A DNA stretch of 64,000 nt from Argyresthia goedartella (GCA_949825045.1 OX463813.1:25154001-25218000); one strand, 5' to 3'; numbered from the stretch's first letter, positions 31,863 through 43,300 are shown. A program made the numbers and translations. The notes: a model not told the origin generated them from the letters alone.

Positions 31863-32499
31863 GTTTTTGTATAAATAATAAATATAGGTAGAGTAATTCA
31901 ATGATTGTGTTACAACAGCCTGATCATAGTTCATGGCAAGAAGCCATTGTTGTATTTTGTGTTTAGCTTCAGATGGTGAGGCGTGTTTGATGTCACAGGC
32001 TTCAACGACCTTATTGTAAATATGCGGATGCAAAAATGTGCCTTTATTGTTTGTGTTAATATTATTCTGAACGTGGCGATGTGATCATTTTGTAATTTTA
32101 TTGGTGCCAACTCCGCTATTCCACGTCTCTGTATTCTGCTAAACAAATACAGCGACGTTTCTTATTATTATTGATGTGTTCAATGTCTCATTAGGCCATT
32201 TAAAACGCCTAATATTAACTTGACCTTAATAATATTATTCTCCAAAATTTGTTAAATCGAAGTTTAGATCCCGACTCTTTAAAACCAATAAGTTTATTGT
32301 TGGGTTTGGATAAAGACCCAGATGTCACTTATACGTTGTCACTTATACCAGACCAGGTGTCACTTATAAATTATACGAAAATGAGAAAGGAGTTGTTTTG
32401 AGTCCTATGGGCATACGCGTCATCTGATATTGTCCTGAAGCAAAAGCAGTATATTTTCAACTACATGGGTCTAAACTGGCTTGATAATAACCTTGACAC
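31863..32499. other. Noncoding, unassigned sequence
   Basis: No supported gene. It may include the eroded continuation of the Ty3/gypsy remnant to its right. Confidence 0.35.
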
Positions 32500-32503
32500 A
32501 AAT

Positions 32504-32890
32504 CTAAATGGCTAAAATAGAATGGCTAAAAGAACATGAAAGTGAATATATAATTTCTGTAATTTTGGGCAAAGGTAACTCATCGTCATTAATGCAGTTA
32601 TTTAATTTTCGGTAATCGTTTACCACACCTCTGTCTGTTTTCTCGGGAACTAAAAGAATAGGACTAGACCACTCACTAGTTGAAGGTTCGATTATGCCAT
32701 CCTTTAACATTTTTTCTATTTGTCGATTCACTTCTTGCTTCTGAGAGTGGGGAAGTAGGTATGGCTTTACTTAAACGGGTTCTGTATTGGGTTTCAAAGA
32801 TATCGACTGTTCATAAATGTCGGTAGTAGCCAATTTGTCATTAGGTAAATAGAATATATCAGGAAATTTCCGCATACATTTTTAATAGAA
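32504..32890 (-). pseudogene. Ty3/gypsy reverse transcriptase, N-terminal remnant
   Basis: Minus strand: VKPYLLPHSQKQEVNRQIE, MLKDGIIEPSTSEWSSPILL, VPEKTDRGVVNDYRKLNN and PLPKITEII. This is the fingers part of a Ty3/gypsy RT (canonical DYRKLN and PLPRI). A TAA interrupts it upstream and the palm with YxDD is missing. Together with the next entry it is the rest of one pol gene. Confidence 0.8.
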
Positions 32891-32896
32891 ATCACC

Positions 32897-33226
32897 TTAA
32901 TGTTGTAACTGTAGCGACGAAAATAGCTGCTTAACTCGCTCCACGTTCTTCTCACTTTTATCAGACACACACACATCATAGTTACGAAGCTTCTCCAAAG
33001 TTAAATAAATTTTACTTAAAATCAATTCCTTTTCAGTCGTATTCAGAATCATTACAGGAATCTTCCCATTTTTGGGGCTCGCTAATACGCTAGCAATAAA
33101 AACTCCCTTCTTAATTTCCGATGCACAAACCAAACATTCTTTAGTCATATTTGTCTCCACATAATGAATAGACTCCGATCTGGGCGGAATGGTCAATGCA
33201 CTTCTGTATTTGGAAACCGTTAATGT
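32897..33226 (-). pseudogene. Ty3/gypsy protease-RT connecting region
   Basis: Minus strand: YRSALTIPPRSESIHYVE, KKGVFIASVLASPKNGKIPV, MILNTTEKELILSKI and ERVKQLFSSLQLQH. The text matches the linker between protease and RT in gypsy pol (a GVFIA-type block, then a VxNTT block). The frame continues past 33226 only because it reads into a SINE-A tail on the opposite strand, giving the artefactual PLPQLWTS repeats. Confidence 0.65.
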
Positions 33227-33400
33227 AGCTAGCTGCGGTAATGGGCTAGTCCATAGCTGCGGTAATGGGCTAGTCCATAGCTGCGGTAATGGGCTTCCCC
33301 CTGTCACGCAAAATGGAGAATTGAATCACTGATTAAAAGTGGGCACAGTTGTGCCTCTTCCACCCCGTATGCGAAAAGGCGTGACGCTATTTATGTAATG
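33226..33400 (+). mobile_element. SINE-A tail with a 24-bp triplication
   Basis: Plus-strand SINE-A 3' part: TAGCTGCGGTAATGGGC, CTGTCACGCAAAATGGAG, GTGGGCACAGTTGTGCCTC and CGAAAAGGCGTGACGC. The first 24 bp occur three times in tandem (from about 33230, 33254 and 33278). Confidence 0.8.
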
Positions 33401-34480
33401 TTGTTTCGAAGATATAAAAAGTGCGTGATTGTGGGGTGCAAAAGGGAGCATGTCCAGTGCCTCTTATATGCCAATCATTAATCGATATTAATGATGTAAT
33501 GTGAATGTAAATAACACCAATGTCTTGGTCTTATTTACATTCACTTTAATCCGTGAGACATAATCTCATTTGCATTTTATCCACCGACGATGCAAATTTG
33601 GCTTGATAAGTATCATTCCTATTTGCATCCCTTTATCACACACTTTCAAAATAATTAAACAACTAATCATAATGAATTCAATACATCATGCGCAACAGAA
33701 AAAAAATGATGGCGCGACCACATCGTTTTGAAAAAATAACTTGCTTAGATTTCTAATTAAACTGCTGCAGCTATCCAGTGACTCAGTCTCACTGTATAAG
33801 ACCTAAATTAATGGCAAAAAGCAACACTAATAATAACTGAGATAAATAAAGGGTAATTTTCTCCATACATTATATTTACAATATTTATTTCCTCGATAAG
33901 TATGCACCCTACAGATTTTTTCTACATAACAAATGTTATTTGTATAGATAAAACCTGCAATAAAACAAATTCTCAGATCAAAATTCCAAGTTTAAAAAAT
34001 AAAGGTACCTCTGTCTATGAACCTAAAAAAAGGTTCCACTGTGTCACGAGGTACGTGCCTGCGATGACAAAGCCCCGCTGCACAGGAACTCGGCATGTGC
34101 TGCGGCGCTAATTCCCACTTTCATTTGTTTTTTTTACATAATTTATTAACACAACCTTCGTTGCCTTGTATTTCATTCATTCGTTCAATTTGTTCTATCA
34201 TTCACATTACCCCTTCATTAAACTTAACTAAACTAAATTGTGTGTAATTTTTCTCGTAATTAGAAATTTGGGAAAATAATGTTATTTGTAAGCTGAATTT
34301 CGACAAGTTTTTAGTGAAATTTAGTGTATTTATGTTTAAAGTAGTCTTTGTAAGTTTTTGTGAAAACCGTCATCGAGTGATCCTTGGGAAATATCGAGTT
34401 TTTGTAATCACGTCATCTTTGTTTACATCTTAAGCCAGTTAAGGACAAATAGAGTGTTGTTGTTTATGTAGTTGATAAAC
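33401..34480. other. Noncoding, unassigned sequence
   Basis: No supported gene. A 69-codon frame at 33902-34111 has four or five cysteines but no recognisable family and no splice or promoter signal, so it is not called. Confidence 0.4.
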
Positions 34481-34812
34481 TAACGATTTTTTATCGTTAG
34501 CTGGTCGAATATCGACAGACAGTAAACTGGAGCGTACTGCTTACTATATGACGCGTTAGTTGATAAACTAACGGTTAAAACCGTTAAATAGTAAACTGGT
34601 TTAAACTTGGTTTTAAACGAAATACCAAGGCAAACACTGCGGTAGCTTAGGTGAAAACTAGAGAGGGCGAGCGCAGCGAAGCCCCTGAATGGTATTCGTG
34701 TTAGGTTGACATGTAAGAACAAAAGAAACGTACATTCTAAACCCTGTCGGTCTGGTTTACTATCTGTCGATAGTCTAACGGTTTTGACTATCTTACGGTG
34801 ACATATAAACAT
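34481..34812 (-). mobile_element. MITE family M, most complete copy
   Basis: On the minus strand it begins GTCACCGTAAGATAGTCAAA, has the central blocks TTGTTCTTACATGTCAACC, GGGCTTCGCTGCGCTCGCC and AAGCTACCGCAGTGTTTGCC, and closes with CTAACGATAAAAAATCGTTAG. The start is found inverted at the end of 53811-54085, so it is an inverted-repeat terminus. No protein is encoded. Confidence 0.6.
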
Positions 34813-34830
34813 TAAGGGCCTTACCACAAA

Positions 34831-36097
34831 AAAAAACTACTCTTAGCACTTATTTAAAAACAAAAGTGTATGGAATTTGACGTTTGTTTTGAGGTTAAAC
34901 TCTGTTTAATATTTTTTGTGGAAACACGGTAAAGGGTTAAGATGTTTGTGATTCAATCCTGCAAAAATGGCTGAACGGATTTGTATGATATTTGTAACAC
35001 GAAATAGTTTATATCCTACTATAACACAATTTCGTATTTACTTCTCGATAAAGGACTATTTTATAGTCAACGCAGACGAATATTTTTTTTAAACCCTTTC
35101 ATCACAAAGTAAACTGTTGCCTTATCATGATATTCTGAAATGCAGGAGTTTGAATCGCTTCTGAAAAAAGACAGCTCGTGTGAAATAATTGTGTTATTTT
35201 TGGTCTTATTTTTTTTAAATATTGGATGTCAGATTTTTATATTTTATATTTAATGCTTCTGCTCTTTCACACCATGTATTGTGAATACGCATACTGTATA
35301 ATCCGCCCATAAAGAACCCCATACAAGAACAATAACCATGGATAGTCGTTTTTTATAAGGACAATGGAGATGCGCCCATAAAAATCTATAACGTTTAAAT
35401 TAAGACCGAAAAGAGATATAAAATAAGTTTTTATAGATCCTCGTTTTGGAGGTTATAGCAATTTTATTATTGCCTTTTTTGTACAAAGACATACTCAAAC
35501 GGAAATCGGAATTTAATGAGATTCAAAGTCGTTTTTGTTTCAGTTTGATGAGACTATTTGTTATACTTTATGATGCTACCAAAGATAAAGCTTTGGTTAT
35601 CTAAGGATTACAGGAACAATACTAGTAATTTAAGACAGACATACAGGTTGTATCAGAAGTTTTCACCTTGGCGAGGGAACGAGACAGCGGTAGGTACCGA
35701 CAACGCTTGCTGTCTCTTTCACTCGCTAGGCAACCGACACGTCGCCTGCAGGTGCAGTTGGCTATGAGCTTGCACCTTTACCCTTCTCTCATTACAATAC
35801 GCCACGCAACAGCTCAGCTCAGCTCGTGCTCAGCGATCAACCTTTCTCATGCTGACTTGCTTTGCTGGAAGAGATCTCTCACTAGAGATAAGCTGGCCTT
35901 TGTACACTATGTTAATGTATACCTTGTCAATTGAATTATTTGTGTGAAAATTATGAATTATGAAATTGTAAAGCCTAATAGCCATTTTACCTAGCATTGA
36001 TAAGCTGTCAGATAAACAGCCAGTTGCAGAAAATGTGTTTGAATTTTAAGGACCCGATAAACGCTGATGGTATGTCAGTTCTATATTTTTTAGATTT
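34831..36097. other. Noncoding, unassigned sequence
   Basis: No supported gene. 35660-35780 is locally GC-rich with GCGAGGGAACGAGACAGCG; frames there show no family motif. Confidence 0.4.
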
Positions 36098-36492
36098 TTA
36101 AAGGTTCCGTACCGTAAAAAGAAAAAAAGAACGCTTCACTTTAATGTCCGTCTGTCTGTTTGTTTGTCAGGAATTTGAAATGAATATCAAATACTCAGGT
36201 CTGCGGTTTGTTAAAGTTGTGAGAAAATCAAACTTATAGTTCAACGTAATCAAAAGTCCCCATATATGTCACAATATGGCTGAAATTTATTGATATTCGC
36301 AAGTGAATCAAAACATATAGGGTACTTCAGTTGACCTTTGATACAAGCACGACATTAGGCACGAAGAAGGTTATTATAGTACAAGTAAAGGAAAAAATCT
36401 GGAATCGGTAAATATGAGTTCTTTCACAAAAAATGTGATTTATGCAGAACCCTTGGTGCGCGTGTCCAACTCGCATTCGGCCGGTTTTTATT
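36098..36492 (-). repeat. Family-P dispersed repeat, second subtype, full length
   Basis: Minus strand: ACCGGCCGAATGCGAGTTGG at the start, then CACCAAGGGTTCTGC, and GACAGACGGACATTAAAGTG plus GGTACGGAACCTTTAAAAA at the end. Ends agree with family P, but about 300 bp of the middle is different (AAATTTCAGCCATATTGTGA, GACCTGAGTATTTGA). This suggests a subfamily with a replaced core. Confidence 0.75.
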
Positions 36493-36629
36493 TGATAAAA
36501 CATGACTCTTATTTCTGAGTATATAATGTTCATGACAGTTAGCAGGCCTTGAAGTAACGCCCGTTAACGTTTTGTGGGCCTTTCAGCATCTCAGGGTAAA
36601 CCGGTAAAATTAATAATCACCAAGTTTTT

Positions 36630-39604
36630 AACATAAATAGTTACAAAATTGTCAGTTGTTACAATAGAAAGACTGCTGATAGAGGTGGTTCTTTAATCTT
36701 AGTGAAGAATAATATTAAGGTGAAACAACGGAAAGATATTCTTGCACTTACTGTTGAAAGACAAATAGAGGTATCCTGTGTTGAGTTAGATAGCCATATT
36801 ATTGTTTGTGTCTACAGGCCACCGAGGGATGAAAAAGGCCATGGCAATTTCGAAATATTTGAGAAAATTATGGAGGAAGCCCTCATTAAACTTTGTAATA
36901 ACAGAAAAAAGTTAATTATTTGTGGCGATCTTAATGTAGATCTGCTTGTAGATACAACACTGAAGCGACGATTAATAACTCTGTTCAAATCATTTAATTT
37001 ATGTCATGTATTTCTAGAGCCGACTAGAATTACACTTACAAGCCAAACTTGCTTAGATAACGTTTTTTGTGACTGTGCATTCACAACTAAAAGTGTAATT
37101 AACTGCTTACCCTCCGATCACAGTGGTCAAACAGTTTCATTCTCAATTAGTATTAAGGATAAGAGTGGTCCAACATTTTATAGGCCTATTACATCCCATA
37201 GACTAGAGACATATACGAAAAACTTAGATATAAATTTGCCAGTACCGGATTTTAATGAACAGAACCCAAACAAAATCTACTCAGACTTCTTCAACATTAT
37301 TCAGACAGAATTCAATAAAGTTTTCAAATTAAAGAAAGTCAGTGACTACAACGGTAAATCTAAATTTAATGACTGGGCAACGTTTGGAATTCGTAAAAGT
37401 AGAGTTATCTTGTATGACCTTTATGATCAAAAAACCTATAACTTTGATCGAAAATTTCATGACTATGTTAAAAAATATTCCAAAACTTTCAAGTTGGTTT
37501 GTAGAACTGCAAAAACTTTACACATTAATAGAAAAATTAAAAATTCAAATAATAGAATGAAAACAGTTTGGCAAATAATAAACCGCGAAACTGGCAAAGT
37601 TATACCAAGGGACAGTGATTTCTGCCTAAAGATAGGTGATGATGTTGTTAAATCCAACGCTGATGTTGCTCGAGCTTTTGAAACATTCTTCACCAATGTA
37701 CCCGTACTCACAACGGACAGTCTAAATTCATCTCCATTTGAAGCAGAGACTTTATTAAAAAATAACACTAGCGTCAGTAATGTATATTTAAAATTTCATC
37801 ATGTATATCCCCAGGACATTGTCAAAACGTTTAAATTACTTAACTTAAAAAATACGGAAGACCTGTGGGGTATATCAGTCAAAGTCATTGGTTCAGTAAT
37901 TCTAGTTATAGCCCCACACTTAGCTTATATATTCAATAAATGTGTTGACGATGGGGATTTTCCAGACCTCATGAAACACAGTAAACTTATACCGCTGTTC
38001 AAATCGGGAGATAAGGGCGATCCTTCAAATTTCAGACCAATATCTGTTCTTCCAACACTAAGTAAAATATTTGAAAAGATTATACTCAATCAAATGCTCT
38101 CACACTTCAACCGTACAAAACAACTCCACGCTAAACAATATGGTTTCACTAGGGGTAAATCGACTACGGATGCAGGTATTTCCCTTGTATCTCATATTTA
38201 TTCTGCATGGGAGGCCGCACAGGATGCTATCGGAGTTTTTTGCGACCTGTCGAAGGCGTTTGATTGTGTTGATCATAATACGCTATTAATTAAATTAAAT
38301 CATTACGGAGTTAGAAATAAAGCGTTGGATCTACTAAGATCATACCTAAGCAATAGAATTCAAAAGGCAGAAGTTAACGGCGTAAAATCTGATGGATCGG
38401 GTGTTAAAATTGGCGTTCCACAAGGTTCCATATTAGGCCCTTTCTTATTCCTGGTATATATTAATGATCTGCCTTTCATGGTGGAGAAATTAACTGACAT
38501 AGTGTTGTTTGCTGATGATACTTCAATGGTCTTCAAAATTGAAAGACAAAAAGGAGATTTTGATGATGTTAATGGTGTATTGTCTTTAACCTTGAATTGG
38601 TTCACAGTTAATAATTTATTGTTAAACGCTGGTAAAACCAAGTGTATCAAATTCTCACTTCCAAATGTCAGGCAAGTTGAGACCAGTTTGGTGTTAGACA
38701 ACAGCACGTTAGAATTGGTAAATGATACGAAGTTTCTTGGAATAACCATTGATAGTAAATTGCAGTGGGGACCCCACATAGATAAATTGGCTGGTAAATT
38801 AAGTTCTGCGGCTTACGCTGTTAGGAACATCAGACAAAGCACGGATGTGGCTACATCTAGGCTAGTATATTTTAGTTACTTTCATAGTGTGATGTCCTAT
38901 GGTATCTTGTTGTGGGGGAAAGCAGCGGATATTCAAACTATTTTTATTTTACAGAAAAGAGCTATTCGAGCAATTTATAATTTAAAACGAACAGACTCCT
39001 TAAGAGAGCTTTTTAAAGAAATTGACATACTAACAGTAGCTAGTCAATTTATTTTCGAAAATATAATGTATGTACGCAAGAACCTTACAACATTTTCCAA
39101 ACTTAGCGACAGCTGTAATGTTAACCTAAGAAATAATCACAGACTATGTGCGCCCCGTTTTAGACTCGCGAAGGTTAGCAATTCTTTCAAGGGTCAGTGC
39201 ATTCTCTACTACAATAAGATACCTCTGGAGATTTTGAAATTGCCATTTGAGCAATTTAAAAAGCATGTTAAAGCGACTTTGTCGAAAAAGGGATATTACA
39301 ATGTTCAAGATTACTTAAATGACAGGACTGTATGGGGTTAATCTGGCTCAACACAGACCTTGCTGTTAATAATTTTGTAATTATTTATTCCTGCTTATTA
39401 ATCATAACAATTAAATTTTTCATATTTGTATTAGTTAAGCACAACCTATTTTTAAAAGAGATCTAAAAATAAATCTGTGGGAGTTTCTACGCCCTTCTTC
39501 TCCCACAGTGGTCCAATGTAGAGAAGAGGCAAAAAATGACGTTTGCTAAGTATATGTAAATATCTACAGTAATAAAGTACTTTGACTATTGACTATTGAC
39601 TATT
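36630..39604 (+). mobile_element. LINE (CR1/Jockey superfamily, Daphne-like), 5'-truncated with intact ORF2 remainder
   Basis: Contains most of ORF2 in one open frame, a 260-bp 3' UTR with an 8-bp-stem hairpin (39475-39482 / 39501-39508) and a TTGACTA tandem tail at 39582-39604. ORF1 and the start of the endonuclease are missing. Fragments of the same family occur at 20287, 60618-61095 and 61905-62180. Confidence 0.9.
36702..39341 (+). CDS. LINE ORF2: partial APE endonuclease plus reverse transcriptase
   Basis: 879 codons without a stop. The frame is open upstream of 36702 to about 36640 (SCYNRKTADRGGSLILVKNN), so the first Met/GTG is not a true start; the N-terminal motifs with Asn and Glu of the endonuclease are lost by truncation. 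Seen: VCVYRPPRDEKGH, ICGDLNVDLL, LPSDHSGQTV (SDH), then linker TVWQIINRETGKV, FRPISVLPTLSKIFEK, YGFTRGKSTTDA, CDLSKAFDCVDHNTLL (palm A), GVPQGSILGPFLFLVYIND (palm B), LFADDTSMVF (palm C), LNAGKTKCIKF and FLGITIDSKLQWGPHI. All catalytic RT residues are present. The full RT could still act in trans, but the endonuclease cannot. Confidence 0.9.
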   Translation: MKNNIKVKQRKDILALTVERQIEVSCVELDSHIIVCVYRPPRDEKGHGNFEIFEKIMEEALIKLCNNRKKLIICGDLNVDLLVDTTLKRRLITLFKSFNLCHVFLEPTRITLTSQTCLDNVFCDCAFTTKSVINCLPSDHSGQTVSFSISIKDKSGPTFYRPITSHRLETYTKNLDINLPVPDFNEQNPNKIYSDFFNIIQTEFNKVFKLKKVSDYNGKSKFNDWATFGIRKSRVILYDLYDQKTYNFDRKFHDYVKKYSKTFKLVCRTAKTLHINRKIKNSNNRMKTVWQIINRETGKVIPRDSDFCLKIGDDVVKSNADVARAFETFFTNVPVLTTDSLNSSPFEAETLLKNNTSVSNVYLKFHHVYPQDIVKTFKLLNLKNTEDLWGISVKVIGSVILVIAPHLAYIFNKCVDDGDFPDLMKHSKLIPLFKSGDKGDPSNFRPISVLPTLSKIFEKIILNQMLSHFNRTKQLHAKQYGFTRGKSTTDAGISLVSHIYSAWEAAQDAIGVFCDLSKAFDCVDHNTLLIKLNHYGVRNKALDLLRSYLSNRIQKAEVNGVKSDGSGVKIGVPQGSILGPFLFLVYINDLPFMVEKLTDIVLFADDTSMVFKIERQKGDFDDVNGVLSLTLNWFTVNNLLLNAGKTKCIKFSLPNVRQVETSLVLDNSTLELVNDTKFLGITIDSKLQWGPHIDKLAGKLSSAAYAVRNIRQSTDVATSRLVYFSYFHSVMSYGILLWGKAADIQTIFILQKRAIRAIYNLKRTDSLRELFKEIDILTVASQFIFENIMYVRKNLTTFSKLSDSCNVNLRNNHRLCAPRFRLAKVSNSFKGQCILYYNKIPLEILKLPFEQFKKHVKATLSKKGYYNVQDYLNDRTVWG

Positions 39605-40059
39605 GAAGTTTAAGGCAACCGTTAGTGCAGTGATTATTGTTTTGAAATTGATCAATTTGTTTTTTTTATGGTACATACAAGAGTAGAAAATAATTTTGAG
39701 GGCGCCGCCATCTTTGTTTGTTGTTGTTTTAGCCGAAATGAGACAGACTCACCTCTGGACGCGGAAACACTCTAGTTCCGAAAGTTCCGTTTACTACTCT
39801 TCTACTATATACTTGGATTTACTATATACTCAGCTAATAAAAGTCACCCAGTACTGAATGGTTCATTAAAAACTGAGACCGACCCGAATTGAATGGTACC
39901 CATTGACATCCAGCGGTATTAAAAAATATTTGGCGGTAATTTCCCGCGAGCATTATCAACCAGGTCCAGCTACCAATAAAGTTTTACCGAAAACCGATAA
40001 TGAGTTGGGCAAACTTAATTTAATAGCCAACAAAATTAAAATAGTTGTCTCTCCCTCTG

Positions 40060-40097
40060 TCCGGCCAAGTGCGAGTCGGACTCGTGCGCCGTGGGTA
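40060..40097 (+). repeat. Family-P 5'-end scrap
   Basis: CGGCCAAGTGCGAGTCGGAC followed by TCGTGCGCCG; ends where the SINE-B copy begins. Confidence 0.75.
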
Positions 40098-40099
40098 AG

Positions 40100-40303
40100 C
40101 TTAGACATAAACATTTGCATACATGCACATACATTGCTTCTGGGCCCACATTAGGATACCCTGTGTCATGGGAACCAGAAAAAGCCACGTCACACACATA
40201 GAAACATCCAAGGCCTAGGGTTTTTTTTACCCCAAGCCGGGGATCGAACCCGGGCTCTCTCGCATGGTAGGCAGAGCCACAACCGTTGCGCCACAGAGGT
40301 CGT
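40100..40303 (-). mobile_element. tRNA-derived SINE family B
   Basis: Minus strand: ACGACCTCTGTGGCGCAACG, box B GGTTCGATCCCCGG, T-rich tract, then GTTCCCATGACACAGGG. Same architecture as 8808-9030 with scattered substitutions. Confidence 0.85.
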
Positions 40304-40689
40304 CGGGTTCAGCATAAAATCCTTAAACGTTAAAGGAACTGTAAATCCTATTTTTTCCCTTTCTTGAGAATAAGTATGGCCGAAGGCACAGACTGCTGCT
40401 CAAATAAAGTACCCAATGTCATGCTGGGGCTGTCATTTCCCGAGCGAGAAATAGAGATAGCATTACTTTGAGTTCGTCATTATCGTTTTGGCTCAAAATT
40501 TATCAAACCATTTTAAAATTTACCGTTATGATTCGCGTTTTTGAACCTTATGTCTCTCTATTAGCATTAGATCCAGGTAACAACACTTTTAGAATCTTTT
40601 TTCACAGATATTACGCCTTCTCGAAATAACCTTCTTACTAATTTGTTAACAAAATGGCGCCCCTTTTGGAATTAGTTAAACAATAAGCA

Positions 40690-40927
40690 AAGTCTGTCAC
40701 TGTCACTATACACTTTTGTGCCCATGTTCAGCCAGTTATCCAAAACTCCATTCTGCTTGACAGGGGCATAGTACATCGCCGCAGCTATGGAGTAATGAAG
40801 GTTTTTACACGATGTTTTGCCATCACTTAAATTACTTCTCTCATTGGTATTTGGTCAGCACCGGGATTCGAACCTGCACCTCCTGCGTGAGAAGCAAGCG
40901 CGAAACCCACTAGACCACGGAGCTAAC
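40690..40927 (-). mobile_element. tRNA-derived SINE family A, complete copy
   Basis: Minus strand begins GTTAGCTCCGTGGTCTAGTG (box A TGGTCTAGTGGG), box B GGTTCGAATCCCGG, then GACCAAATACCAATGAGAG, CATAGCTGCGGCGATG and CTGTCAAGCAGAATGGAG, ending TGGGCACAAAAGTG. It defines the order used to recognise the truncated family-A copies elsewhere in the window. Confidence 0.85.
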
Positions 40928-42710
40928 ATACATACTTTCAATAGAGCCAAAAAGCAATTTGACTTGGTATTGGTTGGTGGAGATATTTTCAAGAGTCTTG
41001 TATTATGCCCCTACTAACCAACTCTGTGATTCTATTGTCTCCTTTGATGGAACCATATTTTATTTGCCAAGTTATTTAATTAATGGTAGGTCAAATCCCC
41101 AACAAACCCCTTTTTAGTGCCAGTTCACTAATTTAAGAAGTTTTGGCAACAGGACTAGCAGTTCTGAACCCACATAATTCTGCATTGGGACGCGTAATGT
41201 GTAAATTACCTTATTTAGAAACTGTAAAACGTTCAATTAAAAGTGCAAATTTATTATTATTATTCATAAAAACACAGTAGTTCAAAGTATAACATGATTT
41301 CGTATGACCGTTTTTCTTTTAATTATTCAGTGTTCAATATTCAATTATTAAATATGAGTATTATTATCAATTGATCACATTACTCGAGAAAAAAAACCTA
41401 GTTCAGCACCATATATGTGATAGAAGTAAAACATCTTTTGCTTAATTAATCGCATTCGAAATTGGAAACTTTTACTGAAAACTTACACGTCAACTCTCGT
41501 AAAATTTTATTCACTTGTCGATTTCTTTTATTTACGATTAAAAAACGGATAAAAATGACATAAATATTCTTTAGGGCATGCACAAAACGCTCTCCAAAGT
41601 ATGTAAACTCAGATCAGATGGCCTGAGGCGGAACTTTTCAATACCTATTTCTTTTTTAAACACAAAATTCATAACATGCATAAAATTGGCAAATAGTTAA
41701 TAAATTCATTAATTAGAATAGAATGATTACATCAGATAATTTAATTTATATTAATTTAAAATCGAACTAAATAACAAATAAAATTAGTTTTGCAACAAAC
41801 ACAGGTCAGGTAATAATGTTTAGACCGATTAATTTAATTTGTATCAATTACTATTTACATGTCGATCGCATCACTCGCTTCTTTGTTTACATTTTTATAC
41901 AGACGTTCATTAAATAAGAAAAAAATCCTATGTACAGGTTCTTGAAAAGCTCTGAAATTTGTGAGGACACTGTCAACATTCGTGGAATCTGTGCCAAAAC
42001 AGATGAGAGTTTGCTATAACGCAACCTGGAGTGACCGCAAATAAGGTGTCCTCAACTAGTGGAGATAGTGGAGGCTTCAAAGTTGCATATACCTATATAT
42101 GTCGGCTGAGCTGGGTTCAGTATGTGTTTAGTAATAGTTACTGGTTGGCACAAAGTTGGGGGTGCGTGCGGTTTGCCGTGGATATTATTGGATATTTAAT
42201 TAAATCTTTCAATAAATATTTTATTAATATTTTTTGTTGTTCTCTGGGCTTCAGCGGCTTATTCTTCGATAAAATCAATAATAAGATGTCAATTTATTTA
42301 ACTTTTTGATAAAATCTATCTCTTCACAACCGGGGCAAAGGAAACCAAGCAAGATGTATAGAAGTAATTCGAAAAGCCATCTACGAATATTAATACTAGA
42401 GGCTCTGTGAGCTTTAGAACTAGCGAGTATGTATTGCTTAGCTTAAAACGGTTTTTTTATTATATTCTAACTCCTCGCACCCCGACCTCTTGAAGTTTGT
42501 CGGTATTTTTTTTATATTTTTCGAAACTTTTTTATTACACTTTCAGCCCCCATATCTCCGACATTTGCATTAAAGCCAATCTTATTGGTATTTTTTTATT
42601 GCCATTCAGTAATTTTTTGAGCATTTGGTAATTCCGCTAGTAGCTGTGTATATTTATGAAAGGCAGGTCCATTTATTTCAAATAGATATGCATTGAGTGT
42701 AATATTATAT
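40928..42710. other. Noncoding, AT-rich sequence
   Basis: No supported gene or recognised repeat across 1.8 kb. Frames at 42031-42309 have no family motif. Confidence 0.4.
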
Positions 42711-42762
42711 AAGAAATTAACATTGATTAAGTAACAAATTACTTAATCAATGTTAATTTCTT
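42711..42762. repeat. Perfect hairpin, 24-bp arms
   Basis: Arms 42711-42734 and 42739-42762, loop CAAA. The left arm starts AAGAAATTAACATTGATT. Confidence 0.95.
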
Positions 42763-42819
42763 AGTAACAAAATATGGATTATAATTTTTACTGTTCGAAG
42801 TAGGATTTTCATTCATATT

Positions 42820-43142
42820 CTTTATTGCACAGAAATCATAGTGTAACAAAACATTTAATAAGCAAAGGCGAGCCTATCTCTAAAGAGAGATTTCTACCAG
42901 CAAACCTAGGAAAGACAGAAAAAGTTGTGCAACAGGAGAGTTGTGAGGTAGTGCGCAATAAAACTATATTCCTCTAATAAGCTAAAGGAGCTAAAACATA
43001 ATCATATAATAAATTATGTATTACTAAATAAAATAAAATAGCACAAAAATAAAAAATATATCAAACATAAACTAATTATACATAAAATACCTATCACGAA
43101 AGAGAAAGGAAATGCTCTTTCAATCTTTTCTTAAAAGTGAAA
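42820..43142 (-). mobile_element. LINE 3'-end fragment (family with AATATG tail)
   Basis: Minus strand: end of ORF2 (TTTAAGAAAAGATTGAAAGA, TTTCCTTTCTCTTTCG), then a 3' UTR with CTAGGTTTGCTGG, AGATAGGCTCGCCTTTGC and TGTGCAATAAAGAATATGAA. Parallel to 49925-50470. Confidence 0.8.
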
Positions 43143-43169
43143 ATGAAAGTTCTATTTCTTTTTTATCGT

Positions 43170-43300
43170 GCAACCAAAGAAATATGTCTTGTTACTAAAA
43201 GGAAAACCCTGGGTTTACAATGCATTCGCAAAAAGCAGACTATGCACCTCGCATTAAGTAATTTACTTCAGCTTGGTGCAAAAATCTATTTTTTTCCTCC
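43170..43300 (+). repeat. Short dispersed repeat shared with 22918 and 27335
   Basis: Shares CAACCAAAGA..ACTAAAAG.AAAACCCT.GGTTTAC with 22918-22975 and CACCTCGCATTAAGTAATT with 27340-27360. The family is unknown. Confidence 0.45.

Noticed and set aside
33902..34111. Small cysteine-containing protein
   Set aside because: Only 69 codons, no signal peptide, no promoter or splice context, no family pattern.
42031..42309. 92-codon frame with hydrophobic C-terminal part
   Set aside because: AT-rich sequence gives such frames by chance; no motif or conserved start.
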